Source of the DNA: Deroplatys truncata
Lineage: Eukaryota; Arthropoda; Insecta; Mantodea; Mantidae
Direction of reading: 5' to 3'
Assembly (NCBI GenBank): GCA_030765065.1
Contig: CM060977.1
Span: forward strand, 95,435,795 to 95,499,794
Length of the DNA: 64,000 nucleotides
A program made the translations under genes and the position numbers. Below the pieces are notes generated by a model that did no database searches, was not told the DNA's origin, and saw only the letters and a list, made by a program, of their open reading frames with translations. Below are positions 1 through 10,375 of the stretch, piece after piece. How positions within the stretch are numbered: position 1 is the stretch's first letter; every line of letters starts with the position of its first letter.

Positions 1-441
1 AGGTGGAGAGGCTAATCATGAACATCGATTAGGTGACATTGTGTGGTGTACTGACGGATCAGAAACAAAAGATGGAACAGGAGCTGGTATATATGGAATG
101 TAGCCCAAGCTGGAGAAGTGGTGTCCCTTGGGAGCTTTGACCACGGTATTCCAGGCAGAATTATATGTCATTAGGGATTTGTGGAGGAGAGTGAGGACAG
201 GTGCTATAGGAAATGTCGTAGTCTGGATATACTCAGACAGTCAGGCGGCATTGCGGATATTAACAGCAACGTTCCACGAGATCAAATATCGTTACGAAAT
301 GTCAAGAAACTTTAGAAAGGCTAGGGCTAGCATTGGTCCCTGGCCACTCTGGGGTAACTGGAAATGAAAATGCAGACCCCATTTATAGGACCAAAATTGG
401 TCCTGGGTATTGCCAAATTAATGGTAAGGACAAATATAAAG
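1..441 (+). pseudogene. LINE RNase H domain fragment (5' part)
   Basis: Remnant of the ribonuclease H domain that some non-LTR retrotransposons (I-clade-like) carry after reverse transcriptase; it would remove RNA from the RNA:DNA hybrid. Four catalytic-region motifs can be read in order: CTDGSETKDGTGAG near 45-90, TTVFQAELY near 140-170, IYSDSQAAL near 230-255 and VPGHSGVTGNENAD near 335-375. They lie in different frames, with a stop near 101, so the gene is dead. Reading continues as PFIGPKLVLGIAK up to about 440, where a DNA transposon begins. The same domain resumes at 2553, so this is one gene split by an insertion. The window start truncates it. Confidence 0.75.
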
Positions 442-549
442 TGTCTTTCAACAAGAGTGTCCTATATTTAACATGCGATAGCTGCCTCTGTTATTAAGTT
501 ACAGCAGTCATTTTTATCACGTGGTTACAGTTGTTATTGACAAATAGCT

Positions 550-2469
550 ATGAAACCTTACAGCATTCATCAACGCCTAGAGATTGTGAAAATTTATTAT
601 CAAAGTGGATCATCTGTTCGCCAAACCTTCCGTGTATTGCGTGAAGTTTACCGTGTGCATAATCGTCTCCCTGCGAGAGAACGATTCGTCGCTTGATCGT
701 TAAATTTGAAAGAGGTGGTTCTACCAGCGATCAGAAAACGCCTTACGTAATCGACGTAAGCGCTCCAACGAAAACATAGGCGCCGTTCGTGAGAATGTAC
801 GCGAGAACGGAAACAAATCAATTGCTCTTTGAGCGCAAGAATTGGGGCTTTCGACGACCACAACTTGGAGAATTCTGCATCTGGACTTGCGGTTTCACGC
901 TGAAAAAATAATGTTAACTCTAGAACTAAAGCCCAACGACCATACTTGCGCCGTGTATTCGTTGACTGGGCTATGGAGCAATTGGAATCTAACCTGGATT
1001 TTTGTCCAAAAATCATCTTCATCGACGTAGCCCACCTTTGGATGGATAGTTGTATTACCGCTATTGGAGCAATCACAATCCAATGCAGATTCAAGAACGA
1101 CCGCTTCATCCCCAAAAGGCTACAGCGTTGTGTGGAGTTTGGTATGGTGGAACCATTGGTCCATATTTTTTCCAAGATGAAGATGGAGAAGCTCTAACTG
1201 TCAATGGAGAAGATACCGGGCTCTTATAAGGGACTATTTTTGGCCTCAATTGGATGGTATAGATCTCAGAAACATCTGGTTCCAGCAATATGGTGCCACA
1301 TGTCATACTGCTCTCGAAACTATCGATGTTTTGAAGGAGAAGTTTAGAGGTTTCATCATTTCCCGTGGTGGTGACGTTAACTGGCCCCCGAGGTCAGGTG
1401 ATTTAACGCCGTTGGGGTTATGTTAAATCTTAAGTTTATGTCAACAAGCCAGAAACAGTAAATGATCTTATGAATAACATACGCGTGTTATTCGTGAAGT
1501 TGGACCAAATTTTGAGGCAGTATTTTTAACACTTAAATAATTACAGTCTAATTATATAATATGTAAATTCAATAACAGCCCGCCTTGAAGTAATATGTAT
1601 ATGTAGTAATTTGTAAAATGTATGTAACAGTCATTGCATATGCTTATATTATTGTATCCATGTGTAATAATGTTATTTGTGATTCTTGGAAGCAATTATG
1701 TAATTTTAGTGACAGTCTAATAATGGCCAATCAACAACCAGAAAAAACTTTAGTTGAATGCAAGTATTCTATTGGAGTGGGATTAACTAATCAGAGACTT
1801 GAAATACAGAAATTTACAAGCTTAGACGGTTGAAATCTATTCAGTTGCCTGCAAACAGTGATTGTAACCGGATGCTTTTGCGTCCTCGAGAGATTTAATA
1901 CCTATTCGTGTGAGACGAAAATTAAGTTTACGTGTTAAAAAGTGTAATTAATTAATAAAAAGAATCTCACAGCTCTCTATGTCAGTGAAGTGCTATTTAA
2001 TTTGTGTCAAGGATTAATAAAAAGGAGTAATTTAAAACTTAAAGTCTGTGTAAGCCTACATTCTTGTCGCATCACGCCCTGCCAAGACATTCATGTCTCT
2101 AACAATAATACTGACGCAGCCGAGGCAAACATAAATATATAATATTTAAAGAAACAGTTTAATTAAAAAGTTAATGTTTTTTAAACTTGGGGCAAAGGCC
2201 ACCTAAAAGTACATTTGGGGCGAAGGCTACTGGAAACTGTTTACTATACGTGCTGTTGTAACTACTACAAGTTCGGTTACCCAACAATTGAAATATAATC
2301 CAACTCCTTCAATACAATCTGAATTGTCATACGTAGCAGCAAACAACGTAAAGACAATATCAATTTCTTCAATTTTCGCTCCTCTGTCGTTGCAAAAGGA
2401 CTCAACCGTATACGCGAAACCCAACGAGTTCGCGGCGGTCACATAACTAATGTGCTCTTCCACAGGTAA
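550..2469 (+). pseudogene. transposase pseudogene (DDE, Tc1/mariner superfamily), split by solo LTR
   Basis: The start is MKPYSIHQRLEIVKIYYQSG, a helix-turn-helix N-terminus of the type used by transposases to bind their own ends. Later pieces include RRLIVKFERGGSTSDQKTP (near 680-740), FVDWAMEQLESN, KIIFIDVAHLWMD (first acidic residue, near 1010-1045), YGGTIGPYFFQDEDGEALTV, WFQQYGATCHTA (near 1279-1312) and WPPRSGDLTPL (near 1382-1412). The second catalytic Asp, normally in QQDGA, is Tyr. Several frameshifts and stops are present. The C-terminus is cut after EVGPNF at 1512 and resumes in the same frame at 2367, ending RGGHITNVLFHR and TAA at 2467-2469, so the LTR insertion explains the gap exactly. 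Confidence 0.8.
1513..2362 (+). repeat. solo LTR, family C, with primer-site-like array at its 3' end
   Basis: 850-bp LTR beginning TGAGGCAG and ending CA, flanked by the direct repeat ATTT (1509-1512 and 2363-2366). Three other copies share its start, CCAAT boxes (e.g. GGCCAATCAACAACC near 1724), AATAAA signals near 1955 and 2015, and a GCAGCCGAGGCAAAC motif near 2118. The last ~175 bases (2187-2362) are units of the type ACTTGGGGCAAAGGCCAC, TTTGGGGCGAAGGCTACT and GTTCGGTTACCCAAC. These correspond one by one to the array in the copy at 7473-8449. No internal retrotransposon sequence remains. Confidence 0.85.
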
Positions 2470-2552
2470 TGACATTATTTATGTTCCAAAATAAAAAATA
2501 AATAAACCTATATATTTAAAGAACGTGTTTTATTTAAGTTCTTGTTGAAAGA

Positions 2553-2775
2553 CTGGATTCAAGTACGGCATATAGAATACTGGAAACACATCCAGGAACA
2601 ACGACATGGAAAGTTAATGATGCAACAGCCATCTCTTGGGAGTACTGCAGCCCTTAAGTTAAATAGGAAGCAGGTGAGACTCATGGTGGTGTTGATGACT
2701 GATCCTGGGATTTTTAAAAAGCAGACAATGGGACTTTCAGAAGACCTAAAATGCCGAATGTGTGATGTAAAGTAT
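2553..2775 (+). pseudogene. LINE RNase H C-terminal region (3' part of the gene at 1-441)
   Basis: Reads KDWIQVRHIEYWKHIQEQRH, then LKLNRKQVRLMVVLMT and finally CRMCDVKY. This is the segment following RNase H in I-clade-like elements, ending at the first CxxC of a terminal CCHC-type motif. It continues the RNase H fragment that stops at 440, on the same strand and in the right order. It is cut off at about 2775 by a second family C LTR, so the His and last Cys of the zinc motif are missing. Confidence 0.7.
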
Positions 2776-3400
2776 TAGGCAGTATTTTGATGCCTAAATG
2801 ATACTAATTATGTTTTATTATTATTAAATTCAATAACAGCCCACCTTGAAAACAGTATGTATATAATTATTATTTAAATTGTATGTAAAGTCATTGTAAA
2901 TACTTATTTTTTATTGTCAACGTATTTATTAATGTTATGTAAATGTTTATATACTCTAGTAGTGCAAAACGTGTGAGAATAATATGTTTTAGGATGTTAA
3001 TAATGAGGTAATAATGTAATTCTTGTGACAATAATGTGTCTGGAGTTTTAAAAGTACTGGTCAAGAAAATATCGGTAATAACGTAATTTCGCTTACAGTT
3101 TGGAATTAGCCAATCAAAAAGTAAAGAAACGTTTTGGTTTGAATACCTAAATTCTATTGGACTAGAATTAGCCAATAAGAGACTGGCATTACCGAAGCTA
3201 TAGGATTTTTACCGTTGAATTTAGTCAGTCGCGGGCAGGATGTTATAGAGAGCAGAGAGCAGACATAAAAGTCGCGGGTAAGATGTAGAGTACGGATGGT
3301 AAAAATTGTGTTCTCCGCTAAAATATATAAAGTGCTCACAGTTTTTCTTTTATAAAGTGTTGTGCTTATAAATGCGAAAGTATAAAGAGAAATAAAAATC
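2775..3400 (+). repeat. LTR family C, diverged partial copy
   Basis: Begins TAGGCAGTATTTTGATGCC, matching the TGAGGCAGTATTTTTAAC start of the copy at 1513, and shares TTCAATAACAGCCCACCTTG (2828-2847) with it. It carries AATTAGCCAATC and TTAGCCAATAAGAG CCAAT boxes. It is lost at about 3400, where family A begins, so only the U3 part and some R sequence remain. Small reading frames here are not conserved between copies. Confidence 0.7.
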
Positions 3401-3403
3401 TTA

Positions 3404-4069
3404 TGTGTTACACTCACATGACGTTCTCTACTCTTGTACAAACTATTTTTACAAACGCTTATTCTCCATCTACTTCAAGTTAATCGAGATAAACGTTTGC
3501 AGATTCCATCTTATTGCTAATTTTCTTGTAGATGTAAGGGGAATATATATTTACAAGGCCAATATAGAAATACAGTAGCCTTTAAGCACATACATATCTC
3601 TTAATAGCTGGTTGCTAGGTGCAGCACCATTGTCTTTGCCACAGAATAATACTCTTTGCATGTCCAAGACAAAAAAATGAATAACGAATTCCCATTTGAG
3701 AAAATAAGAATTGAAAAATTTAAGGGAATAACAAGCAATATCTCGAAAATGGTTCGCTCAACAAAAAGAATGCATATGACATAAATTGTGTATTTTAACG
3801 CGATCTACATTTTTTGTTTAGTAAAATTTTGTGGTTTACCAGTTGTGCAAAAGTCGTTCACAATAAAGAATACTTTTGGAGACATTCCCAGAAAATTCGA
3901 GATATACGTTTTATTTGTCATGAAAATATCTTAAAATATGATATTTTAATGAAAATCGTTAGTCTTTTGAGAAAATTAAAATTTTCGAAAAATGTTCCAT
4001 GTAAAACGTAATCTGGGGTGGGAGAATTTTCTTGAAAACCTTCGTGTCGCACCTCTGGAAGATACTGAA
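3404..4069 (+). repeat. dispersed repeat family A, 5' part (split copy)
   Basis: Starts with the family head TGTTACACTCACATGACG and continues through TTATTCTCCATCTACTTC, CTTTGCATGTCCAAGAC and CCCAGAAAATTCGAGATAT to GGAAGATACTGAA. The copy resumes at 5151 after an insertion flanked by ATACTGAA on both sides. No protein is encoded; frames differ from copy to copy. Confidence 0.75.
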
Positions 4070-5150
4070 ACGGCAACTCTAGGCCGAGCCCGACAAATGT
4101 AATTATACATAATTTGATTTATTAATTTTTATTGATGTTAAATCATACTATGTACGTATCTTTTTCTTTTACTGCTTGTATAGTTTAAGAAGGGTGATTT
4201 AACGATATGTCTGTATTTAGGTTACTAATATTAGAGGAGTTATAAATTGTTTAATGTAAATAATTTAAGCGCTATGTTAAAATACTGTCCACGACGAAAT
4301 GTCTTAGCTGCAGGAATAGTGTCTTCAAAGGCAGAAAGTCTAGTTTTACGATGTCTCTCTGGTCGCAGGGGCATTGTTCATACAGCGAGGGTGTAGAGTT
4401 CCTTTATACGATAATTCGCCGTGACCAAGTGAGAGAGACAACTAGCTTAACGGTAAATTTAGGAAAAGCCGCGATTTACGTTAAATTTGGACCAATGAGA
4501 TCCCTGTAAGTTTATATGAAATAGTGAGACGCGTTGAGTGGCGCTAAAAATGGATCAATAGGAAAGGAAGCAGCCCCAGAAGCCTGAGACTATAAATGGA
4601 TCTGTTAGGAACTAATTCGTGGTCATTTGTGGGTCATTTGCCATTTGGTCAGGGAACACTTTGCTAAACTACAGGCAGGGAGACATGCTGCAGGATGTTT
4701 GAGAGATATCGCGCCAAAAGTGAATGAAGACAGTTTTCGAAACACACATAAGAATGGCTACGCGTAAAGAGATATAATAAGCTTATGTAAACTTCGCGTC
4801 ATATCCGCGCCGTGTTTCAACAGCGGTGGACAGTGTTTTAACGGCGGCAATATCAGTGTTGTGTACTACGAGAAGTAGCTAAATAAAAGAAACTGCAGTG
4901 TCGTCTTTTTGTAACCAAAGCACGTCTATTTCTCCTTTTACCACCGCCCGAGATCTACGCTTCCTTTACCAAGGATAAGTCCATGCTCCCATATAGTTTA
5001 AAGAAAATTACTGAAGCTAGCCGAGGATATAAAAATACAGAGAACCAGCACACTGCGAACATATGGAGCCAACATGCAGGATGCAGCAGGTAAGCCGCGA
5101 GCAACGGGCATTAAAAATACCCAAACTTCGGACAGGAGGTGACTGCCGCA
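4070..5150. mobile_element. non-autonomous DNA transposon with 8-bp target duplication (unclassified)
   Basis: A 1081-bp insertion in a family A copy, bounded by the direct repeat ATACTGAA (4062-4069 and 5151-5158). Its ends are weakly inverted: CGGCAACTCTAGG at 4071 against the reverse complement of the right end, CGGCAGTCACCTCC. An 8-bp duplication is usual for hAT and several other cut-and-paste superfamilies. I see no transposase. AATAAAAGAAACTGC near 4882 and TATAAATGG near 4591 look like expression signals but are unsupported. Confidence 0.6.
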
Positions 5151-5396
5151 ATACTGAACCTAAATACCAAGTTTGGTGTTTATCCGACTGTTCGTTTCTG
5201 AGTTATGCTGTTCACAGACAGCCACACACACAGACAGACACACACAGACACACAGACACACACACGGACATGTTTCCAAAAATACTTTTTTGGATTCAGG
5301 GGGTCTCAAAACATGTATTTCCGGTGAAATCTCGGTATTGAATTTTTGGGTGGAATGCAATACTTCCCCTAATTACTATACGTAGTAGAGAAAGTA
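5151..5396 (+). repeat. dispersed repeat family A, 3' part (split copy)
   Basis: Continues the copy from 4069: AAATACCAAGTTTGG, TTTCTGAGTTATGCTGTTC, a CACAGA/CACACA simple-sequence run (about 5220-5270), GGTGAAATCTCGGTATTG and TTTGGGTGGAATGCAATAC. It ends with the family tail GTAGTAGAGAAAGTA. The small frames over the CA run are artefacts of simple sequence. Confidence 0.8.
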
Positions 5397-5772
5397 AAAA
5401 GAAGTGAAATTAAAAAGTAAATTCTGTGACGTATTTTAATTCTTGTCTTATCACAACATTAAAAGAACTTGTGTTTCTATAGTGCGACTGAAAGCAGCCG
5501 AGGCAAATAACTTTAATTATATTACGTAAAACAAGCATCATATTCATTATAAAGTTTGGCGTCCCAAGCATCAAACTACATCAAAGTGTATCTTCATTAC
5601 GTAACCTAAATACATTTTCAAAGTGACGCAAATACGCGGGGATGCTCACATCTAATATCCAGCATCCAGCTAAATAATTTTTTCAAAGTTGGAAACAAAT
5701 ACAACGAGGCTGAAATACATTCTTCAAATTGGCGTCCCTCAACGTGGAGCTAAATAATTACATAACAACACA
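5397..5772 (+). repeat. LTR family C, 3' half with primer-site-like array
   Basis: Contains the U5 marker GCAGCCGAGGCAAAT (near 5498) and then four tandem units: AAGTTTGGCGTCCCAAGC (near 5560), CAAAGTGACGCAAATACGCG (near 5620), CAAAGTTGGAAACAAATAC (near 5686) and CAAATTGGCGTCCCTCAACG (near 5726). The 5' half is missing; the copy abuts the tail of a family A repeat. See the family C solo LTRs for complete versions. Confidence 0.7.
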
Positions 5773-5984
5773 CTTTTTCAAATATACGTTAATTTGTATT
5801 TACGTAACCACAATATTAACTTCAAGTAGGAAACGGCCTCGCGCTTTAACATTTCAGTGTAAAGCACTGGAAGTGAATAGATACAATCAATTTGAAACTT
5901 TTGATCCAAATGAGATAGTATTTAATAAAAACCTAATCGATGGACTCCTGAGAGTTATTAGAGCTTAGGGAGGTGATGATTGGA
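5773..5984. other. unrecognised segment between LTR and LINE remnants
   Basis: About 210 bases with one open frame (to TAG at 5966) whose product, including FETFDPNEIVFNKNLI, I do not recognise. It may be leftover retrotransposon internal sequence downstream of the LTR fragment. No start, promoter or conserved motif supports a gene. Confidence 0.3.
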
Positions 5985-6808
5985 AAAACAGGGAGAAAAC
6001 TATACAATAAACAGGTTTCAGTGCGGGCTGGTAGGGGTACGTCCCTTCTGTTCCGCCGCTGCCAAATCGGCGATTTTATCACCCAGAAGTTTTACCTGTG
6101 TTGTTCACTCTTCAGATTTGTGTATTATTTTACGTCGCCGCATCCTCTCGCTTTGGAGCGATGAGTGGACGGCCCTCCGGGGGAAGAAGCTGCGGGAGGT
6201 TAAACTTCTTCCGTTAGTCTGGGTTACCTCTTCTCGTTCTTCTCGTCGGAAGAGGTACTTTAAACTCGTTTACGAATCGGACATTGCGTTTTTAGTCATA
6301 GATACCTACTCAGTGGTGATCCCGCACCACTCTGTGTTCAGTGTGATTCGTCCTTAACGGTGCGTCACATTTTAACAGAGTGTCAAGTTTTAGCTCCGTT
6401 GCGCGTTCGTGTGGGCCTGCCTGTTGCCAATATCAACGTTTTGGCAGACGACGCGCGTGCTGTAGAATTGCTTTTACGTTTTATAGGTGACAGTGGTTTT
6501 AATCGGTGCATTTGATGCCCTGAGCGTCTTTTAGGTTTGAGATTTTCTATTGTTTTACTGGGGCTCTTCTCCCCGGCGAACATATGACGCTCATGTCCCT
6601 CGTATTTTACAGTTCTTGACACGTTTTACTCTTTTATTGAGCATGTTTTTAGTCTGTTGGTTTTTAGAATTTGGTGTTTTGCTTTTTAGTTTTTTGACAG
6701 CGGGTTTGTGTACCGTGTTTTAGTTTTTGTGTTTTAAATTTTATACATTGTAAGGGCGCTGATGATCCTAGATGTTTAGCGCCCTTAAACCCCATCACAT
6801 CATCATCC
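5985..6808 (+). pseudogene. LINE 3' end: C-terminal region and 3' UTR
   Basis: Frame-broken C-terminus of an I/Jockey-like non-LTR element. It reads WTALRGKKLREVKLLPLVW (near 6160-6220), SSRSSRRKRY, then in another frame DPAPLCVQCDSSLTVRHILT (near 6317-6376) followed by EC, the terminal CxxC-H-C motif that follows RNase H or RT in these elements. The ORF runs to a stop after GDSGFNRCI (TGA near 6512). The 3' UTR ends with a GTTTAGCGCCCTTAAACCCC motif and a short ATC-type tail (about 6793-6808) in place of poly(A). The 5' end is truncated. Confidence 0.7.
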
Positions 6809-7387
6809 CTTCTGTTCACCTACCTGTCAAATATGTAATGTAATCTATTGCAAGTTCTTGTAGAGAAAGTAAAACAAATGGAAGGGTTAGGCACAATGAA
6901 AGTTGTAAACGTGTAATGAAAGTTTATCTCGATTAAAAAGAAATGGTATGTCAGTAGAGAATGTCATGTGAATGCAAAGTATGAGTTGTGCTTTAATTTG
7001 ATGTGTGTTATATTTTCCAGATGCGATATTAGAAAGTGCCTTCCTAGTTCTCTCGAAACAGCGTTTGCTTTCAAATAAGACCCAACACATTATGATAATT
7101 ACCCTGAGAACAACAGCCAGTAAGTTTCACTTCTTGTTAATGCATATTGTTTCTGTTCAGTGTATCGTCTTCCAACTGCAACTTGATTTGGTAACAGACA
7201 TGGTGAAGCAAAAAGAAGTGAATCAAGCTCAGCAGACTCTAGAGATGAAACAAAGAAGCATGCTACCAGCTGAATCATTTGCAAAAGACGTGAGGCGAAT
7301 AACAAGCAAACATAAATGCATAACATCTATCAAGCGTTGACGACAGCAGGCAATCCACTGATTGTCAGTGGGTGATTACAATAAGAA
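6809..7387. other. no gene seen; family A fragment on minus strand
   Basis: Bases about 6850-6985 resemble the head of family A read on the minus strand (GTTTATCTCGATTAA, GAGAATGTCATGTGAATGC). The rest, to 7387, has a frame of about 110 codons that matches nothing I recognise and has no supporting signals. Confidence 0.4.
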
Positions 7388-7472
7388 ATTAAAAAAATCT
7401 GATGTTACATTCACATGGCTTACTCTACCCCTCTATCGTTTATCAAATTGATAAGAACTGGACGTTATACGT
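7388..7472 (+). repeat. dispersed repeat family A, head (split by solo LTR)
   Basis: AAATCTGATGTTACATTCAC, then AAGAACTGGACGTTATACGT up to 7472. Family A copies read AAGAACTGGACGCTATATG followed by TTGGCCTTAAAATTCC. The second half of that phrase starts at 8454, so a solo LTR sits exactly in the middle. Confidence 0.75.
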
Positions 7473-8449
7473 TGAGAAAGGTATTGTCTTTACGCCACGT
7501 ATGGACGCCAATTTGAGAAAGGAGTATTTTAGAAATTGTATCGTATTTCAACTGTTGGGGACCCTAACTTCTAGTAGTTGCAACTGCAAGTATAGTAAAC
7601 AGTTTCCTGTAGCCTTTGCCACAAATGTACTTTCAGGTGGCCTTTGCCCCAAATTTAAAAAAAAAATTAACTTTGTAATTTGACTGTTTCTTTAAGTATT
7701 AAATATTTATGTTTGCCTCGGCAGTCTGTCAGTATTTGTTAGAGACACGTTTCTCTTAGCAGGGTTTTCGTACGACTAAGAATGTAGGCTTACACAGATT
7801 ATAATTTTACTTCACTCCTTTTATTAATACTTGATACAATTTAAATATCACTTCACTGATATAGAAAGCTGTGAGATTGTTTTTATTAATTAATTACACT
7901 TTTTAACACGTAAACCATTTTTCGCTTCACACGAATACGTATTAAATCTCTCGAGGACGCAAAAGCAACGCATCCAGTTATGAGCACTGTCTGCAGGCAA
8001 CTGAATTAATTTCAACCGTCTAAACTTGTAAATTTCTGTATTTCAAGTCTCCGATTGGCTATTCCTAATCCAATAGAATACTTTCATTTTACTTAAGCTT
8101 TTTCTGGTTGTTGATTGGCTATTTAATAAACTGTCACTAAAATTACATTACTGTTACTCCAATAATCACAAGTAGTACTGTTAAACTTTCTTACTTATTA
8201 TTGACTCAAGGTTACTTCATTGTTACCACATTGTTAGCAACTTTTAACTTATTTCTCACAGCTCCTACATTATTAAATTACGTAATATATTCACATAACA
8301 TTATTAAACATGTTTACAATAAGATAAATGACTGTTACATACATTTTACAAATTATTACATACACACATTGCTTCAAGGTGGGCTGTTATTGAATTTACA
8401 TATTATATAATTTCACTGAAATCATTTAAGTCTTAAAAACACGGCCTCA
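7473..8449 (-). repeat. solo LTR, family C, minus strand, TSD ACGT
   Basis: 977-bp LTR with TG...CA ends on the minus strand: start TGAGGCCGTGTTTTTAAG at 8449, end ACCTTTCTCA at 7473. ACGT flanks it at 7469-7472 and 8450-8453. U3 has CCAAT boxes (GTTGATTGGCTATTT and CCGATTGGCTATTCC on the plus strand near 8050-8125). Its last ~190 bases (7473-7660 on the plus strand) hold the primer-site-like array, including minus-strand AAATTGGCGTCCATACGTGG near 7515-7496 and ATTTGGGGCAAAGGCCAC near 7650. The LTR splits a family A repeat. Confidence 0.85.
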
Positions 8450-8453
8450 ACGT

Positions 8454-8615
8454 TGGCCTTAAATTTCCATGCTCTTTCCATGCAATCTGCGTGAAAAAAC
8501 TCAAAATGTACAGGACTTAATAACAATGACAGAATTCGAAGCATTAATAATGGATATCTCAGAAAGAGTTTATGGCACAAGAATTTGAAATATTTTTGTT
8601 TTACTTCTTCTACTG
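8454..8615 (+). repeat. dispersed repeat family A, continuation after solo LTR
   Basis: TGGCCTTAAATTTCCATGC, AAAATGTACAGGACTTAA and GGATATCTCAGAAAGAG match the interior of family A (compare 61055-61200). It ends near 8615 where an inverted copy starts. Confidence 0.7.
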
Positions 8616-9220
8616 CGTGGGGGAAGCATTCTATTGCGGCCGAAAATTCAATATCTAGATTTCGCCGGAAATATATATTTTCAGACTTCCTGAATCCAAG
8701 AAAACACTTTTAGAAAAAGATCAGCGTGTTTGACTGTGGACCCCATAACTCAAAAACGGAAAGCCGGTTAAATACTAAACTTGGTTTGTATTTACATTCA
8801 GTACCTTCCAAATGTGCGACATGAAGACTAAAAAGAATATCCTCCACCCCAGACTACACCTTACGTGGAAGATGTTTTGAAATTTTATATTTTTTAAAAA
8901 ATGGCTAACGATTTTGATTAAAATACCATTTAATAAGGATACTTACATGACAAATAAAATGTAAATCCTGAATTTTCTGGGAATAGCTTGTGTAGTCCAC
9001 TTCACTTGGAAGAAAGTTTGTGTAAGCTTGTATAATTGTCAAACGTTGCTTCTCGCGACTGCATTGAAATAATGGAAGTTTAAGGCCAGCATATAGCGTC
9101 CAGTTTTTAAACATTTGATTATCGCTGTTCTCTTTGCAACTATGTATAATGATATGTGTAATATAGTAATTTATGCAAAAGTTTAATTGGATTAAAACGT
9201 AGTAGATAAAAACATAAGAT

Positions 9221-9254
<34 letters not shown>

Positions 9255-9260
9255 TTAGAG
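8616..9260 (-). repeat. dispersed repeat family A, minus strand, with TAA microsatellite
   Basis: Minus-strand copy: tail motif AAATTCAATATCTAGATTTC (plus strand), CTCAAAAACGGAAAGCC, AAATACTAAACTTGG, CCACCCCAGACTAC and TAAGGCCAGCATATAGCGTC. It lies head-to-tail inverted against the copy ending at 8615. A (TAA)n tract occupies 9222-9253 at its end. Confidence 0.75.
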
Positions 9261-9623
9261 GGTATAAAAGTCATATGAGAATGTTACCTAATGATTTTTA
9301 AACAGATCTACGTATTTTATGTAGGACGTAACCGTCTATCTCTTAAGGTTTAGCAGCTATACAGCATTATACAGGCTATTCCCAGAGAATTCAATATGCA
9401 CATTTTATTGTGATGTAAATATGTTTAATGTACTATGACACAGCGGCTATGGCACTAGGTTAACGGGGAGATCGGCGCCATAGAGGCGAAGTAAACGACA
9501 AGTGCCGTTCGCCAGCATAAACACCAGGCATGCTATAGGCTGATAACCCTCTCGAACATTCTTATTCCCCTCCTCGAACATGTGTGGAAATAGCTCTAAT
9601 GCTTTATGGAAGATTCCACTGCC
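9261..9623. other. no gene seen
   Basis: Mixed AT-rich sequence. A frame of 94 codons on the minus strand (9447-9731) runs into the end of the next transposon and is not recognisable. Confidence 0.4.
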
Positions 9624-10375
9624 TATACAGGGTGAATCATCTGAAACTTGCACCGCAAATATTTCGGAAATAGAAAGTGCTATTGATGTGCAGTTTTTAC
9701 AGCATTGATTAGTAGTCAGGGGCTCGAACATTTAGCCTATAAAAAGATTTTAATAATACCGAGAAAGTGTAATTTCTGAGCAAACATACAATTTTTAAAT
9801 GGAACAATGTCCAGTTACAACAACAGAATAATGTTGCGGTAAATTGGAATGTCAATGGTCTTTGTTACAGGATTCTACTGCAAGTGGTTTACGAGAAATC
9901 GTAATTTGAAAAGTTTCCACCCCGACAATTGTTTGTCCCATTCAACCTGCTTAGTTGTTAAGTACCATGTTGTTATGTATGTTTGCATTGTATTTTCTGT
10001 ACATTGATTGCAATGCGACTTTCTGGTCAGTTAGTTTGTAACAGTTCAATCAGTACGTCGTGAGTGGAAGATGGGGTTTACTAATGCAGAAAAAGCCGAC
10101 ATGCTCATGGTGTATGGAGAGTGTAGGAAGAATGCAGTTCGCTCCTGCACAGTGTATGTGGAAACGTATCCAATAGACGTCAACCATCTCGGCAATTATT
10201 TATCAACCTCTTCAACCAATTACGTGAAATTGGTACTGTAACATCTAGAAAACGTAACAGAAACGAACGAGTGACTGGAGAAGAGGCAGAAATTAATATT
10301 TTGGCTGCCGTTGCAGTAGATCCGCAAATTAGTTCCCGCACAATCGCACGTGGAAGTGGCATAAGTCAGGCAAGT
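9624..10375 (+). mobile_element. 5' part of a transposon related to the element at 42641-44230
   Basis: Starts TATACAGGGTGAATCATC, close to the terminal TATACAGGATGAGTTTG of the element at 42641. A ~440-bp leader precedes the transposase start at 10071. The element is interrupted at 10375 by an LTR retrotransposon, continues at 14990 and is truncated near 15206, so its right end is absent. Confidence 0.65.
10071..10375 (+). pseudogene. transposase N-terminal half (DDE superfamily), interrupted
   Basis: The start codon at 10071 gives MGFTNAEKADMLMVYGECRK, the typical N-terminus of a widespread insect IS630/Tc1/mariner-type transposase with an N-terminal helix-turn-helix. One frameshift near 10162 leads to NRRQPSRQLFINLFNQLREI and later RVTGEEAEINILAAVAVD and TIARGSGISQAS, ending at the codon AGT (10373-10375). 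The next base is the first of an LTR. The frame resumes in phase at 14990, so the gene had only the one frameshift here when the LTR element landed. Confidence 0.8.

Larger units (their letters stand above)
442..2552 (+). mobile_element. Tc1/mariner-superfamily DNA transposon inserted in LINE
   Basis: The ends share the 13-base inverted motif TCTTTCAACAAGA (444-456) and TCTTGTTGAAAGA (2540-2552). The short palindromic flank makes the exact cut site ambiguous; AAAG (438-441 and 2548-2551) is a candidate 4-bp target duplication. The element separates two halves of a LINE RNase H gene that are co-linear on either side. It carries a degraded transposase gene, itself split by a solo LTR at 1513-2362. 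Without that LTR the element would be about 1.25 kb. Confidence 0.7.

Noticed and set aside
648-1175. 175-codon minus-strand frame
   Set aside because: Shadow of the plus-strand transposase pseudogene, whose motifs are clear on the other strand.
5220-5275. Possible Thr/Asp/His-rich peptide (THTDTHRHTDTHTD type)
   Set aside because: Simple CACAGA/CACACA repeat inside the dispersed family A.
9447-9731. 94-codon minus-strand frame as a host gene
   Set aside because: It runs across the left terminus of a transposon (9624) and has no recognisable domain.
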